DNA of 64,000 nt, from the NCBI GenBank assembly GCA_017395685.1, contig JAFQOD010000013.1, forward strand, positions 1 to 64,000, in the 5' to 3' direction. Positions 25,349-33,866 of this stretch are shown one piece after another. The DNA comes from Clostridia bacterium. GTDB lineage: Bacteria > Bacillota > Clostridia > Christensenellales > Aristaeellaceae. The notes below the pieces were generated by a model. That model was not told the origin of the DNA. It was given only the letters and a program-made list of their open reading frames with translations, and ran no database searches. How positions within the stretch are numbered: position 1 is the first letter of the stretch; the number at the start of each line of letters is the position of its first letter. Made by a program: the position numbers and the translations under genes.

Positions 25349-25810
25349 GTGAAAAAACTGTTGGGTGAATTCAAAAAATTTGCGCTCAAGGGCAATGTAA
25401 TCGATATGGCCGTTGGTGTCATGGTAGGCGGTGCTTTCAGCAAGATCGTTACCTCTCTGGTCAATGATCTGTTCATGCCCGTATTGTCCCTGCTGACCGG
25501 TGGCCTGGATACCCAGAGCCTGTTCATTGCCCTGGACGGCGGCGAATATGCCACCATCGAAGCAGCCAAGGAAGCGGGCGCCGCTACCCTCAATTACGGC
25601 CTGTTTATCCAGACTGTGATTGATTTCCTGCTGATTGCCATCTGCATTTTTGCTTTTGTGAAGCTGATTTCCAAACTGCATAAGAAGGAAGCGCCTCCTG
25701 CTCCCGCCCCTGCCCCCCGGCTGTGCCCCTTCTGCTGCAAGGAAGTGGATAAGAAGGCCACCCGCTGCCCCCACTGCACCAGCGAACTGCCTGAAGAAGA
25801 AAAGAAATGA
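25349..25810 (+). CDS. mscL: Large-conductance mechanosensitive channel MscL with a C-terminal zinc ribbon
   Basis: The 153-residue protein starts at GTG 25349. It shows the MscL signature: an N-terminal amphipathic helix (GEFKKFALKGNVIDMAVGVM), a first membrane helix running into VGGAFSKIVTSLVND, and a second membrane helix TVIDFLLIAICIFAFVKLI. After the usual cytoplasmic segment and a Pro/Ala linker, a short zinc ribbon is appended: CPFCCKEVDKKATRCPHC, with two CxxC pairs. The channel opens under hypo-osmotic stress to release solutes. The extra ribbon is at the cytoplasmic end, where most MscL proteins have a helical bundle; its purpose is unknown. The next gene overlaps by four bases. Confidence 0.93.
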   Translation: MKKLLGEFKKFALKGNVIDMAVGVMVGGAFSKIVTSLVNDLFMPVLSLLTGGLDTQSLFIALDGGEYATIEAAKEAGAATLNYGLFIQTVIDFLLIAICIFAFVKLISKLHKKEAPPAPAPAPRLCPFCCKEVDKKATRCPHCTSELPEEEKK

Positions 25811-26439
25811 TCTGCCGGCACTTTTTCTGGGATTATGACGGCACCCTGTATGATACCTATCCCAGGATTACCAGGGCAATCGTCAGAACCATGCAGGAAT
25901 ACGGTGTGGAAGCGGCATATGATGATCTGTATCCCCTGCTGAAGCGGAAATTCCGCGTGGCATGGGCCGCCTATTTGGAGCCCAAGGGAATTTCCTATGA
26001 GGAATTCATGGATACCTATCATCGCTTTTCAGAACAGGAGCCCAAGGAAACCATGCAGCTGTATCCTGGGGCCGGGGAAATGCTTGCGGCGGTGGTAAAA
26101 AACGGCGGCAGGAATTATCTCTACACCCATCGGGGGCAGAGTGCCCTTGGCTATCTGGAAAGGGACGGGCTGATGGCGTTATTTACCGATTTCGTCACCA
26201 GTCAGCATAATTTTCCCAATAAACCCGCGCCGGATGCCCTCAATTACCTGTGCAATAAGCATGGGCTGAAAAAAGAGGATTGCATCATGATCGGCGACCG
26301 GGATATCGATCTGGATTCGGGGAAGAATGCAGGCATGGCCTGTGCCCTCTTCGATCCGGAAGGATATTATCCTGATTATGATACTCCCTGGCGCTTCAGC
26401 CGTATTGCTGATATGCAGGCCGCACTGATTGGCAAATGA
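25807..26439 (+). CDS. HAD-family phosphatase, phosphoglycolate-phosphatase-like
   Basis: The 210-residue protein begins with the HAD motif I DYDGTLYDT (nucleophile and acid aspartates). It has a helical cap domain, motif II around YLYTHRG (Thr), motif III Lys in FPNKPAPD and motif IV GDRDIDLDSGKNAG. These are typical of subfamily IA phosphatases acting on small phosphorylated metabolites such as phosphoglycolate or sugar phosphates. The exact substrate cannot be told. Its ATG overlaps the mscL stop (ATGA), so the two are translated from one mRNA that ends at the terminator just downstream. Confidence 0.87.
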   Translation: MICRHFFWDYDGTLYDTYPRITRAIVRTMQEYGVEAAYDDLYPLLKRKFRVAWAAYLEPKGISYEEFMDTYHRFSEQEPKETMQLYPGAGEMLAAVVKNGGRNYLYTHRGQSALGYLERDGLMALFTDFVTSQHNFPNKPAPDALNYLCNKHGLKKEDCIMIGDRDIDLDSGKNAGMACALFDPEGYYPDYDTPWRFSRIADMQAALIGK

Positions 26440-26448
26440 AGCAAAAAT

Positions 26449-26476
26449 CCGCAGGGCATTACGCCTTGCGGTTTTT
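26449..26476 (+). terminator. Rho-independent terminator of mscL-HAD
   Basis: CCGCAGGGC pairs with GCCTTGCGG (one G-T pair), then TTTTTG. Confidence 0.85.
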
Positions 26477-26483
26477 GTTTGCA

Positions 26484-26513
26484 GAAAAATGCCGCTCCGA
26501 TAGGGAGCGGCAT
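26484..26513 (-). terminator. Rho-independent terminator of ychF
   Basis: A perfect 10-bp stem (ATGCCGCTCC against GGAGCGGCAT); read on the minus strand it is followed by TTTTTC, eight bases past the ychF stop. Confidence 0.88.
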
Positions 26514-26520
26514 ACTGATC

Positions 26521-27627
26521 TTACACATTGAACCGGAACAGGGTCACATCCCCATCCTGCATTACGTATTCCTTGCCTTCGGAACGAATCAGGCCCTTTT
26601 CCCGGCAGGCGGTCATGGTACCCAGTTCATTCAGGGTATCAAAGGCCACGATTTCAGCCCGGATGAAGCCCCGCTCAAAATCGGTATGGATTTTGCCCGC
26701 GGCCTGGGGTGCTTTTGTGCCCTTTACGATGGTCCAGGCCCGACATTCATCCTCGCCGGCGGTGAGGAAGGAAATCAGGCCCAGCAGGGAATAGCTCTTC
26801 TGGATCAGGCGATCCAGGCCGCTCTGGCCGATGCCCAGATCATCCAGGAATTCTTGCTTTTCATCAGGCTCCATTTGGGCGATTTCTTCTTCGATCTGGG
26901 CGGAAATGACCAGCACTTCGGCTGCCTCTTCCTTGGCGACGGCCTTTACCTGCTGTACGAATTCGATGCTGTCTTCATCCTCGGCTACCATATCCTCCGC
27001 AATATTGGCGGCATAGATAACGGGCTTGGTGGTGAGCAGGAACCAGCCCTTGACGATCTCTTTTTCTTCATCGGAAAGATCGCAGGTGCGGGCGGGCTTG
27101 CCCAGTTCCAGATGCTTGTATACTTTAGCGGCCAGATCGGCTTCTTCGCCGTATTTCTTTTCGCCGGTTTTAATCAGCTTCCGGGCCTTTTCCTCCCGCT
27201 TGGATACCATTTCCATATCGGCGAAGATCAGTTCCAGATTGATGGTTTCAATATCCCGGGCGGGATTGACGCTGCCATCCACATGGATGATATTTTCATC
27301 TTCGAAGCAGCGCACCACATGCACAATGGCCTCGCATTCCCGGATATGGGAAAGGAATTTATTGCCCAGGCCTTCGCCCTTGCTGGCGCCCTTCACCAGG
27401 CCGGCGATATCCACAAATTCCACTGTGGCGGGGGTGAGCTTCTTGGGGTGATACATATTTTCCAGGATGGTGAGGCGGTGATCGGGCACTGCCACGATGC
27501 CCGCATTGGGCTCAATGGTGCAGAAGGGATAATTGGCCGCCTGTGCGCCGGCCCCGGTGATGGCATTAAAAAGCGTGCTCTTGCCCACATTGGGCAGACC
27601 GACAACGCCGAGTTTCATATCATTCAA
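26521..27627 (-). CDS. ychF: Ribosome-binding ATPase YchF
   Basis: The 368-residue protein is a full-length YchF/OLA1-type P-loop protein. It shows the G1 loop GLPNVGKST, an NYPFCTIEPNAG switch region, the G3 motif DIAGLVKGASKGEGLGN, a coiled-coil insertion around the middle, and a C-terminal TGS domain (TIVKGTKAPQAAGKIHTDFE ... FIRAEI). YchF hydrolyses ATP in preference to GTP, binds the large ribosomal subunit and takes part in stress control of translation. AAAGGGG five bases upstream supports the first ATG. It has its own promoter and terminator, so it is monocistronic. Confidence 0.96.
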   Translation of the reverse strand: MNDMKLGVVGLPNVGKSTLFNAITGAGAQAANYPFCTIEPNAGIVAVPDHRLTILENMYHPKKLTPATVEFVDIAGLVKGASKGEGLGNKFLSHIRECEAIVHVVRCFEDENIIHVDGSVNPARDIETINLELIFADMEMVSKREEKARKLIKTGEKKYGEEADLAAKVYKHLELGKPARTCDLSDEEKEIVKGWFLLTTKPVIYAANIAEDMVAEDEDSIEFVQQVKAVAKEEAAEVLVISAQIEEEIAQMEPDEKQEFLDDLGIGQSGLDRLIQKSYSLLGLISFLTAGEDECRAWTIVKGTKAPQAAGKIHTDFERGFIRAEIVAFDTLNELGTMTACREKGLIRSEGKEYVMQDGDVTLFRFNV

Positions 27628-27668
27628 ACCCCTTTGTGCGTGAATTTCTGCATGTCTGCAGCCCTTCC

Positions 27669-27697
27669 ATTATACGATATTGGGCCGGGCATTGCAA
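27669..27697 (-). promoter_or_regulatory. Promoter of ychF
   Basis: On the minus strand: TTGCAA (27697-27692), 17 bases, TATAAT (27674-27669). Confidence 0.8.
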
Positions 27698-27747
27698 GAA
27701 AAAATCCCATTTTTGTCCGCTTATGTTTTTATGCTTATGGATCCATA

Positions 27748-27775
27748 GAAAATGGCCCCGGCTATCCGGGGCCAT
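27748..27775 (-). terminator. Rho-independent terminator of thiI
   Basis: GGCCCCGG pairs with CCGGGGCC around CTAT, extended by AT pairs; the minus strand continues TTTTC. Confidence 0.8.
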
Positions 27776-27781
27776 ACTTCA

Positions 27782-28930
27782 TTACAGGATCACGATTTCG
27801 GCATTCTCCACAGCCTTTTCGATCAGTGCTTCCTGATCCAGCTTATCCTCGCCTTCCTTAATCTTTTCATCCTTGGGCTTGGTGGCGGGATGCTTGGGGG
27901 TAAATACAGTGCAGCAATCCTCATAGGGCAGGCAGGAGGTTTCATAGGTACCGATCTTCCGGGCATAATCCATGATATCGCTCTTATCAAAGCCGATGAG
28001 GGGCCGGAAAACGGGCATGGATACCACGGAATTGGTGGCGTTCAGCGCTTCCATGGTCTGGCTGGCCACCTGGCCCACGGATTCACCGGTGATGAGAGCC
28101 AGGGCGCCTTCCTTCTTTGCGATGCGCTCAGCAATGCGCATCATATACCGGCGCATGATCAGGGTGGTATAATCCTCGGGGCACTTTTCATGGATTTCCA
28201 TCTGGATTTCCGTGAAGGGCACCACATATACCTTCATGCCGCAGCAGTAATCAGAAAGGATCTTGGCCAGATCCAATACCTTCTGCTTGGCAAATTCGCT
28301 GGTGTAGGGGAAAGAGTGATAATGGACGGAAACCAGCTGTACGCCACGCTTGGCGATCATATAGCCTGCCACCGGGCTGTCGATGCCGCCGGAAAGCAGC
28401 AGCGCTGCCTTGCCGCCGGTACCAACCGGCATACCGCCCACTGCCAGATAAACCTTGCAGTAAAGATAAGCCTGATCCCGGATTTCTACGGAAAGAACAT
28501 GCTCGGGATGATGCACATCCACCTTCAGGTGATCTTCATTGCGCTCCAGCACATATTCGCCCAGCGTGCGGTTGATGGTGGGGGAATCCATGAAGTAACG
28601 CTTGTCTGCCCGGCGGGCTTCCACCTTGAAGGTGCCGTTTACATCCTTCATCATTTCATTGGCCTGCTCGCAAATGGCCTGGAAATTATCCTTTTCCATT
28701 TCGATGGCCGGGCAGACAGAATGCACGCCGAATACCTTGCGCACCCGCTCCATGCAGGCTTCCGCATCATTCATATCGCTGACAAATACCCGGGCGTCAT
28801 GAAGCCATACCCTGCCACCGAAGGGCTTGGCAGCTTCCTTTACCCGGTTGACCAGGGCCTTGAGGAAATAAGGCCGGTTCAGGCCCTTGAGATAAATTTC
28901 GCCGTAGCGAACCATAAGCAGCTTCCGCAT
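27782..28930 (-). CDS. thiI: tRNA 4-thiouridine synthase ThiI
   Basis: The 382-residue protein starts MRKLLMVRYGEIYLKGLNRP, the normal opening of ThiI, with GGGG nine bases upstream. An in-frame ATG at 28948 overlaps the cysteine desulfurase stop and is an alternative. It has a ferredoxin-like N-terminal domain, a THUMP domain (residues about 60-165) that binds the tRNA acceptor stem, and a PP-loop SGGIDSPVAGYM for ATP-dependent activation of uridine 8. There is no C-terminal rhodanese domain, as in most Firmicutes, where sulfur is delivered directly by a dedicated cysteine desulfurase. Such an enzyme is encoded immediately upstream, which fits well. Confidence 0.95.
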   Translation of the reverse strand: MRKLLMVRYGEIYLKGLNRPYFLKALVNRVKEAAKPFGGRVWLHDARVFVSDMNDAEACMERVRKVFGVHSVCPAIEMEKDNFQAICEQANEMMKDVNGTFKVEARRADKRYFMDSPTINRTLGEYVLERNEDHLKVDVHHPEHVLSVEIRDQAYLYCKVYLAVGGMPVGTGGKAALLLSGGIDSPVAGYMIAKRGVQLVSVHYHSFPYTSEFAKQKVLDLAKILSDYCCGMKVYVVPFTEIQMEIHEKCPEDYTTLIMRRYMMRIAERIAKKEGALALITGESVGQVASQTMEALNATNSVVSMPVFRPLIGFDKSDIMDYARKIGTYETSCLPYEDCCTVFTPKHPATKPKDEKIKEGEDKLDQEALIEKAVENAEIVIL

Positions 28931-28944
28931 GATTTTCTTCCCCT

Positions 28945-30087
28945 TCATCTACGTTGAAACTTGGATAGAATGGCATGATTGCGTTTGCAGCAATCGGCAG
29001 TGCGCTCCATTTCCTCCATTGTATTCTGGGGGCACAGGGAAAAGCGCAGGGCCGATTCAGCCAGATGCCTGGGCGCATGCATGGCGGTCAGCACGGCGCT
29101 GACCTTTTGCTTGTGGGCAGCACAGGCAGAGCCCATGCCGATATAAATACCTTCCCCTTCCAGGGCGTGCAGCATGGTTTCGGAGCGCACGGGGGGGAGG
29201 GATACATTGAGAATGTGGGGAGCAGCATATTCGCTGTCCGGGGCAGGGCCGTTAACAGATGCGCCGGGAATCAATTCCCTGAGGCACTGCCACAGGTGCA
29301 TTTTCAATTCCTGCAGCTGATTCGCCTTTGGAAAATCCTCAATGGCGGCAATCAGCCCGGCAATGCCCGGGGTATTTTCCGTGCCGGAGCGCAGGTTATT
29401 TTCCTGCCCACCGCCCACCATCCGGGGATGAAGCCGGACTGTATTTCGGATGACCAGCGCACCGACGCCCTTGGGACCGTGGATTTTGTGGCCGGAGAGG
29501 GCATAGCTGTCCGCCTCCAGGGCCTTCATATCGAAGGGCACCCGCAGATATCCCTGCACCCCATCCACATGGAAATGGGCCTGAGGGCAGAGCCGGGCGT
29601 GCAGGCGGCTGATTTCCGAAAGGGGCTGAATGGCCCCGGTTTCGTTATTCACCTGCATGCAGCAGATCATCTTTGTTTCGGGGATCATCAGATTTTCCAG
29701 GGCAGAAAGATCAATCCTGCCTTCCCGGTCATAGGGCATTTCCACTGCTTCAAAGCCCGGGGCGCTCTGGCAGGCTTCCTTGACGGCGGGATGCTCCCCG
29801 GCGCCATAGAGGATGCGGCCGCCCCCGTGGACTCCCGATAAGACGCCCAGGATGGCCAGATTATCCGCTTCTGTTCCGCCGCCGGTATAGATGACCCGGA
29901 AGGGGGAGGGGGCATGCAGGGAGGAAAGAATCAATTCTCTTCCCCTGCGCAGCATTTTTTCCGCCGCCAATGCCGGGGCATACAAAGCGGAAGGGTTATA
30001 AAAGCCCTCCCGCATGCAGGCCGTCATGGCCTCAATGGCCCTTTCACAGGGCCGGGTGGTGGCGCTGTTATCCAGATAAATGGGCAT
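28945..30087 (-). CDS. Cysteine desulfurase, NifS/IscS-like
   Basis: The 380-residue PLP enzyme begins MPIYLDNSATTRP. It has the PLP lysine in LSGHKIHGPKGVG, the AEHPAV-type motif (GAGEHPAVKEA), the RSGTENTPGI motif, and a catalytic cysteine in the GSACAAH loop. That loop is short, as in the dedicated partners of ThiI (NifZ-like) rather than in the long-loop IscS. It removes sulfur from cysteine as an enzyme-bound persulfide. The next gene is thiI, overlapping or 14 bases away, so sulfur transfer to ThiI for s4U8 in tRNA is the likely role. A few usual positions near the termini are diverged. GGGAGG lies 12 bases upstream. Confidence 0.92.
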   Translation of the reverse strand: MPIYLDNSATTRPCERAIEAMTACMREGFYNPSALYAPALAAEKMLRRGRELILSSLHAPSPFRVIYTGGGTEADNLAILGVLSGVHGGGRILYGAGEHPAVKEACQSAPGFEAVEMPYDREGRIDLSALENLMIPETKMICCMQVNNETGAIQPLSEISRLHARLCPQAHFHVDGVQGYLRVPFDMKALEADSYALSGHKIHGPKGVGALVIRNTVRLHPRMVGGGQENNLRSGTENTPGIAGLIAAIEDFPKANQLQELKMHLWQCLRELIPGASVNGPAPDSEYAAPHILNVSLPPVRSETMLHALEGEGIYIGMGSACAAHKQKVSAVLTAMHAPRHLAESALRFSLCPQNTMEEMERTADCCKRNHAILSKFQRR

Positions 30088-30107
30088 GGGATGATTGCGC
30101 CTCCCGA

Positions 30108-30671
30108 TCAGTTATTCTGCCATACGCCCTGGGGCAGGTATTTTTTGATCAGGCCGATCATTTCTTCGCTGGGCTCGATGATGATGATGCGCTTCTGGCC
30201 TTCCTTCTGGAAGAAGAAATAGAGCAATTCAGATTCCCGGTTGAGGAACCAATTGGTGCGCTTGATGCCCTGCATGGTGATATAGCGCTGGAAGGAGCCG
30301 GAGGATACCAGACCGCAGGCTTCCAGATTGCGCAGATTCATGGTGCCCAGCGCCTTGCGCTTTTTGTTATTGTAAACCTGGGCAAAATCCATCTGGCCGT
30401 TGGTGAAGGTGTATTCATATTCCATCTTGATACGATCCTTGCGCAGATAGATCATGATGCAGGCCGCGACGGCAAACAGGAAGAATACGATATCAAAAAT
30501 CATCTGCGTGGAAAAACCGGATACGCCGATTGCGCCGGTCAGCATCTGAAACCATACAAACGCGATTACGCCGAAAAAGATCATAAAAACAAAGGACATG
30601 ATATACATGGCGTTTTCGACGCCCCGCCTATGTTTGACAACTACCTCTTCACGAAAATTATCCATTGCCAT
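30108..30671 (-). CDS. DUF6106-like membrane protein
   Basis: The 187-residue protein starts MAMDNFREEVVVKHR with GGGAGG eight bases upstream. It has two transmembrane helices (about residues 22-48 and 55-80) followed by a cytoplasmic domain of about 100 residues (YEYTFTNGQMDFAQVYNNKK ... IIIIEPSEEMIGLIKKYL). This matches my memory of DUF6106, which is widespread in Clostridia with no known role. It is 20 bases upstream of the cysteine desulfurase gene and probably shares its mRNA. Confidence 0.75.
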   Translation of the reverse strand: MAMDNFREEVVVKHRRGVENAMYIMSFVFMIFFGVIAFVWFQMLTGAIGVSGFSTQMIFDIVFFLFAVAACIMIYLRKDRIKMEYEYTFTNGQMDFAQVYNNKKRKALGTMNLRNLEACGLVSSGSFQRYITMQGIKRTNWFLNRESELLYFFFQKEGQKRIIIIEPSEEMIGLIKKYLPQGVWQNN

Positions 30672-30739
30672 TGTTGCTTCCTCCCTAAGTAAATTTATGC
30701 CATTATGAGAATCATAATAGAATCATTTGTGATTCCTTC

Positions 30740-31600
30740 CTATTGTACCCGATGAAGGGTAGAAAAGGCAAGGGCCCGTAAAAATTCTGCCTCTTTTCCA
30801 AAGGGATCCAGGGCATCGGCAGCCAGACGGATATGCATTTCAGCATCCTTTCTCGCCTGGTCCATACCGACGCAGGCAGGCCAGGTGATTTTGCCTTCCG
30901 CCTGATCCTTTCCAAGGGTCTTGCCCATCAGGGCGGGATCCCCCTCCAGATCCAGCAGATCATCCACGATCTGGAAAGCAATGCCCAGGTGATAGCCGTA
31001 TTCCCGTCCAGCCTGGATGAGATTTTCCTCTGCTCCTGCCAGGATCAGCCCGGCGGTTACCGGGGCGGTGAGCAGGGCGGCCGTTTTCCCTTCATGAATG
31101 TGGTGAACCGTTTCCCTGTCAGGGCTTGTCCCTTCCAGTGTCACATCCAGTGTCTGGCCGGAAAGCATCCCCCTGACGCCTGCGGCCGCCGCCATTTCCC
31201 GGAGCGCCCGGAAGGCATGGGGATGATCCGAAGCGGCCATCACTTCAAAGGCGTGGGTGAGCAATCCATCCCCGGCCAGAATGGCCATGCCTTCGCCGTA
31301 GACGATATGATTGGTGGGCTTGCCCCGGCGGAGACAATCATTATCCATGGCGGGCAGATCATCATGGATCAGGGAATAGGCGTGGATCATTTCCACGGCG
31401 CAGGCAAAGGGGAGCGCCGACTGCAGATCGCCCCCTGCCATTTCGCAGGCGGCCAGCACCAGGCAGCCCCGCAGCCGTTTTCCACCGGAAAGCAGGCTGT
31501 AGCGCATGGCCTCTTTCAGCATATCCGGCGCACCTGTCATGGGCAGGGCGTCCAGCGCCCTTTCCACCATCTGCTTATAGCAATTCAGTTTGTTTTCCAT
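30740..31600 (-). CDS. ispA: Polyprenyl (farnesyl/geranyl) diphosphate synthase
   Basis: The 286-residue enzyme has the trans-prenyltransferase motifs: GGKRLRG, the first aspartate-rich motif DDLPAMDND with RRGKPT after it, and the second motif FQIVDDLLD. It condenses dimethylallyl and isopentenyl diphosphates into C10-C15 chains. The length and motif spacing fit IspA. The stop is TAG, which shows that TAG is a normal stop in this genome. The start at 31600 (MENKL) has GGAGG 12 bases upstream; an ATG at 31612 abuts that site and is less likely. It overlaps or abuts xseB and ends a long operon. Confidence 0.93.
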   Translation of the reverse strand: MENKLNCYKQMVERALDALPMTGAPDMLKEAMRYSLLSGGKRLRGCLVLAACEMAGGDLQSALPFACAVEMIHAYSLIHDDLPAMDNDCLRRGKPTNHIVYGEGMAILAGDGLLTHAFEVMAASDHPHAFRALREMAAAAGVRGMLSGQTLDVTLEGTSPDRETVHHIHEGKTAALLTAPVTAGLILAGAEENLIQAGREYGYHLGIAFQIVDDLLDLEGDPALMGKTLGKDQAEGKITWPACVGMDQARKDAEMHIRLAADALDPFGKEAEFLRALAFSTLHRVQ

Positions 31601-31601
31601 A

Positions 31602-31820
31602 TCAGGGCGCATCCTCCATGGGCTTTACCTGGCCGCCGGATAATTCCAGCATCCGGGCCTCCGCAGCGGAAAGTTCCTCGCTCAGGGCCTTGGATAACTG
31701 CATGCCCGCTTCATAGGCGGCCAGCGTTTCATTGAGGGGAAGGGATCCGCCCTCCATCTTTCTGACGATGGATTCCAGTTCCTCCAGCCTTTCTTCAAAG
31801 CTTTGCTGTTTCTTGGTCAA
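31602..31820 (-). CDS. xseB: Exodeoxyribonuclease VII small subunit
   Basis: The 72-residue product opens (M)TKKQQSFEERLEELESIVRK, the hallmark of XseB, and is a short helical protein. The start is TTG at 31820, preceded by AAGGAGG inside the end of xseA, so the genes overlap by 26 bases and are translationally coupled. With XseA it forms exonuclease VII, which degrades single-stranded DNA in both directions. Confidence 0.94.
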   Translation of the reverse strand: MTKKQQSFEERLEELESIVRKMEGGSLPLNETLAAYEAGMQLSKALSEELSAAEARMLELSGGQVKPMEDAP

Positions 31821-33018
31821 AGGGATCCTCCTTCCGGATTTGGATGGTACGCACCTGGATGCGGCCGTCCTGCAAAAGCAGGGTCATTTCATCCCGGGCC
31901 TGTTCTACGCTTGTTACGGCCTGCCCATCTGCCAGCACCACTGCATAGCCCCGGGAAAGGGCCTGCCTGGGCCCCAGGGCATTCAGCTTTTCTGATAATT
32001 GGGAAAGGCGGGCCTTGCGCAGGGTGAAGGATCGCTCCATCACTGCCTGCATCCGCTGGGAAAGCAGTATGGATCGGGCCCGTGCCCCTTGCAGTAGGGC
32101 AGCGGGATGGCGGGATGCCAGCCGCTTTTCGTAATAGGAGAGCATATTTTTCCTGGAAAGCAGGGCATTTTGCCCCGCCCTGAGCAGGGATAGCCTGTAT
32201 TTTTCCAGATTGGTCAGCAATTGCTTTTTTTCGGGCACGCATACCTCGGCAGCGGCAGAGGGGGTGGCGGCCCGAAGATCCGCCGCCAGATCGGAAAGGG
32301 TGACATCCACTTCGTGGCCCACAGCCGATACAATGGGAATGGGACAGGCAGCGATGGCACGCACCACAATTTCTTCATTGAATGCCCACAGATCCTCCAG
32401 CGATCCGCCGCCCCGGCCTACGATGATCACATCCACCTGGGGCAGCTGGGCGATTTCTTCAATGCCGGCTGCAATATCCTCCGCTGCGCCTTCCCCCTGC
32501 ACCTGGGCCGGCCGCAGAATAATCTGCATGGCAGGAAAGCGGCGCCGGGTAACGGTGGCAATATCATGGATAACCGCCCCGGAACGGGAGGTAACCACGC
32601 CGATGGCCCGGGGCATCAAAGGCAGAGGACGCTTCTTGGAAACATCGAAGAGCCCTTCCTTCATCAGTTTGGCCTTCAGCGCCTCAAATTTCAGATACAG
32701 CTCGCCTACGCCGTCCAGGGTCATGCTTTCGGCATAAAACTGATAGGCACCGGAAACAGTATACAGCCCTACGGCGCCGTTCAGGATGACTTTCATGCCG
32801 TTTTCCGGCTGAAACTGGATCTGAGAGGCATATTGCCGGTAGCAGACGCATTGGATGCGGCTTTCATCATCCTTCAGCGTAAAATACCAGTGCCCGGAGG
32901 CATAGCGCTTGAAATCACTGATTTCCCCCCGCAGCGATACAAACCGGAGGGCGGGATCACTGGCCAGGGCCCTGCGTACATAATCATTCAGTTCGGATAC
33001 GGAAAGGGTCCAGGGCAT
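31795..33018 (-). CDS. xseA: Exodeoxyribonuclease VII large subunit
   Basis: From the ATG at 33018 (MPWTLSVSELNDYVRR) the product has 407 residues; GAAAGGCG precedes it, and a frame extension to 33048 lies inside folD. Residues 1-100 are the OB-fold (LRGEISDFKRYASGHWYFTL). The catalytic domain shows AIGVVTSRSGAVIHDI, RGGGSLEDLWAFNEE and SAVGHEVDVTLSDLAADLRA, all typical of XseA. A coiled-coil C-terminal part ends LSRGYAVV. The gene starts one base after the folD stop and overlaps xseB. Confidence 0.95.
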   Translation of the reverse strand: MPWTLSVSELNDYVRRALASDPALRFVSLRGEISDFKRYASGHWYFTLKDDESRIQCVCYRQYASQIQFQPENGMKVILNGAVGLYTVSGAYQFYAESMTLDGVGELYLKFEALKAKLMKEGLFDVSKKRPLPLMPRAIGVVTSRSGAVIHDIATVTRRRFPAMQIILRPAQVQGEGAAEDIAAGIEEIAQLPQVDVIIVGRGGGSLEDLWAFNEEIVVRAIAACPIPIVSAVGHEVDVTLSDLAADLRAATPSAAAEVCVPEKKQLLTNLEKYRLSLLRAGQNALLSRKNMLSYYEKRLASRHPAALLQGARARSILLSQRMQAVMERSFTLRKARLSQLSEKLNALGPRQALSRGYAVVLADGQAVTSVEQARDEMTLLLQDGRIQVRTIQIRKEDPFDQETAKL

Positions 33019-33019
33019 G

Positions 33020-33865
33020 TTATTTCGCCTTTCTTTCGGCTGCTTCAATGGTATTTTCCATCAGCATGCCGATGGTCATCTTGCCAACGCCGCCGGGAAC
33101 GGGGGAAATATAGCCCGCTACTTTCTCAACGGCTTCAAAATCCACATCGCCCACTACCTTGCCGTTTACCCGGTTGATGCCCACATCCACCACTGCAGCG
33201 CCGGGCTTTACCATATCAGCGGTTACAAATCCGGCCCTGCCTACGGCGGCCACCAGAATATCCGCCTGCCGGGTATGGCCGGGCAGATCCTGGGTGCGGG
33301 AATGGCAGATGGTGACGGTGCAGTTTTCATCCAGCAGCAGCATGGCAATGGGCTTGCCCACGATGTTGCTGCGGCCGATCACGACGGCATGCCTGCCGGA
33401 AAGGGGCACCTTGGCCTCCTTCAGCATATGCATAATCCCCTTGGGGGTGCAGGCCACCACGCCCTGCTGGCCGGTGAAAAGCTTGCCGGCATTTTCGATA
33501 TGGAAGCCATCCACATCCTTTTCCGGAATGATCTTTCTCAGGGCCTGTGCTTCATTCAGATGACGGGGGAGGGGCAATTGCACCAGAATGCCGTCGATAC
33601 GGTCATCCTGATTCAGCTGATCAATCAGGGCCTCCAGGGCTTGCTGGGAGGTTTCTTCCGGCAGACGGATGGTTTCGGAATGGATTCCCAGTTCTTCGCA
33701 GGCTTTGCCCTTGTTGCGGACATAAACCTGGCTTGCGGGATCTTCCCCCACCAGAATAACGGCCAGGCCCACGCCCACGCCTTTTTCCTTCAAGACGTTA
33801 ACCCTTTCCTTCAGTCCTTCCATCAATTGGGCGGCCATGATTCTTCCATCCATCAGCACTGCCAT
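33020..33865 (-). CDS. folD: Methylenetetrahydrofolate dehydrogenase/cyclohydrolase FolD
   Basis: The 281-residue bifunctional enzyme interconverts methylene-, methenyl- and formyl-tetrahydrofolate with NADP. Visible are the catalytic segment VGEDPASQVYVRNKGKACEE with the conserved Tyr and Lys, the PLP-like motif LVQLPLPRHL, the Rossmann motif VIGRSNIVGKPIAMLLL, and PGGVGKMTIGMLMENT near the end. AAGGAG lies nine bases before the ATG. It sits between the tsaD paralogue and xseA, one base from each. Confidence 0.96.
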   Translation of the reverse strand: MAVLMDGRIMAAQLMEGLKERVNVLKEKGVGVGLAVILVGEDPASQVYVRNKGKACEELGIHSETIRLPEETSQQALEALIDQLNQDDRIDGILVQLPLPRHLNEAQALRKIIPEKDVDGFHIENAGKLFTGQQGVVACTPKGIMHMLKEAKVPLSGRHAVVIGRSNIVGKPIAMLLLDENCTVTICHSRTQDLPGHTRQADILVAAVGRAGFVTADMVKPGAAVVDVGINRVNGKVVGDVDFEAVEKVAGYISPVPGGVGKMTIGMLMENTIEAAERKAK

Positions 33866-33866
33866 T

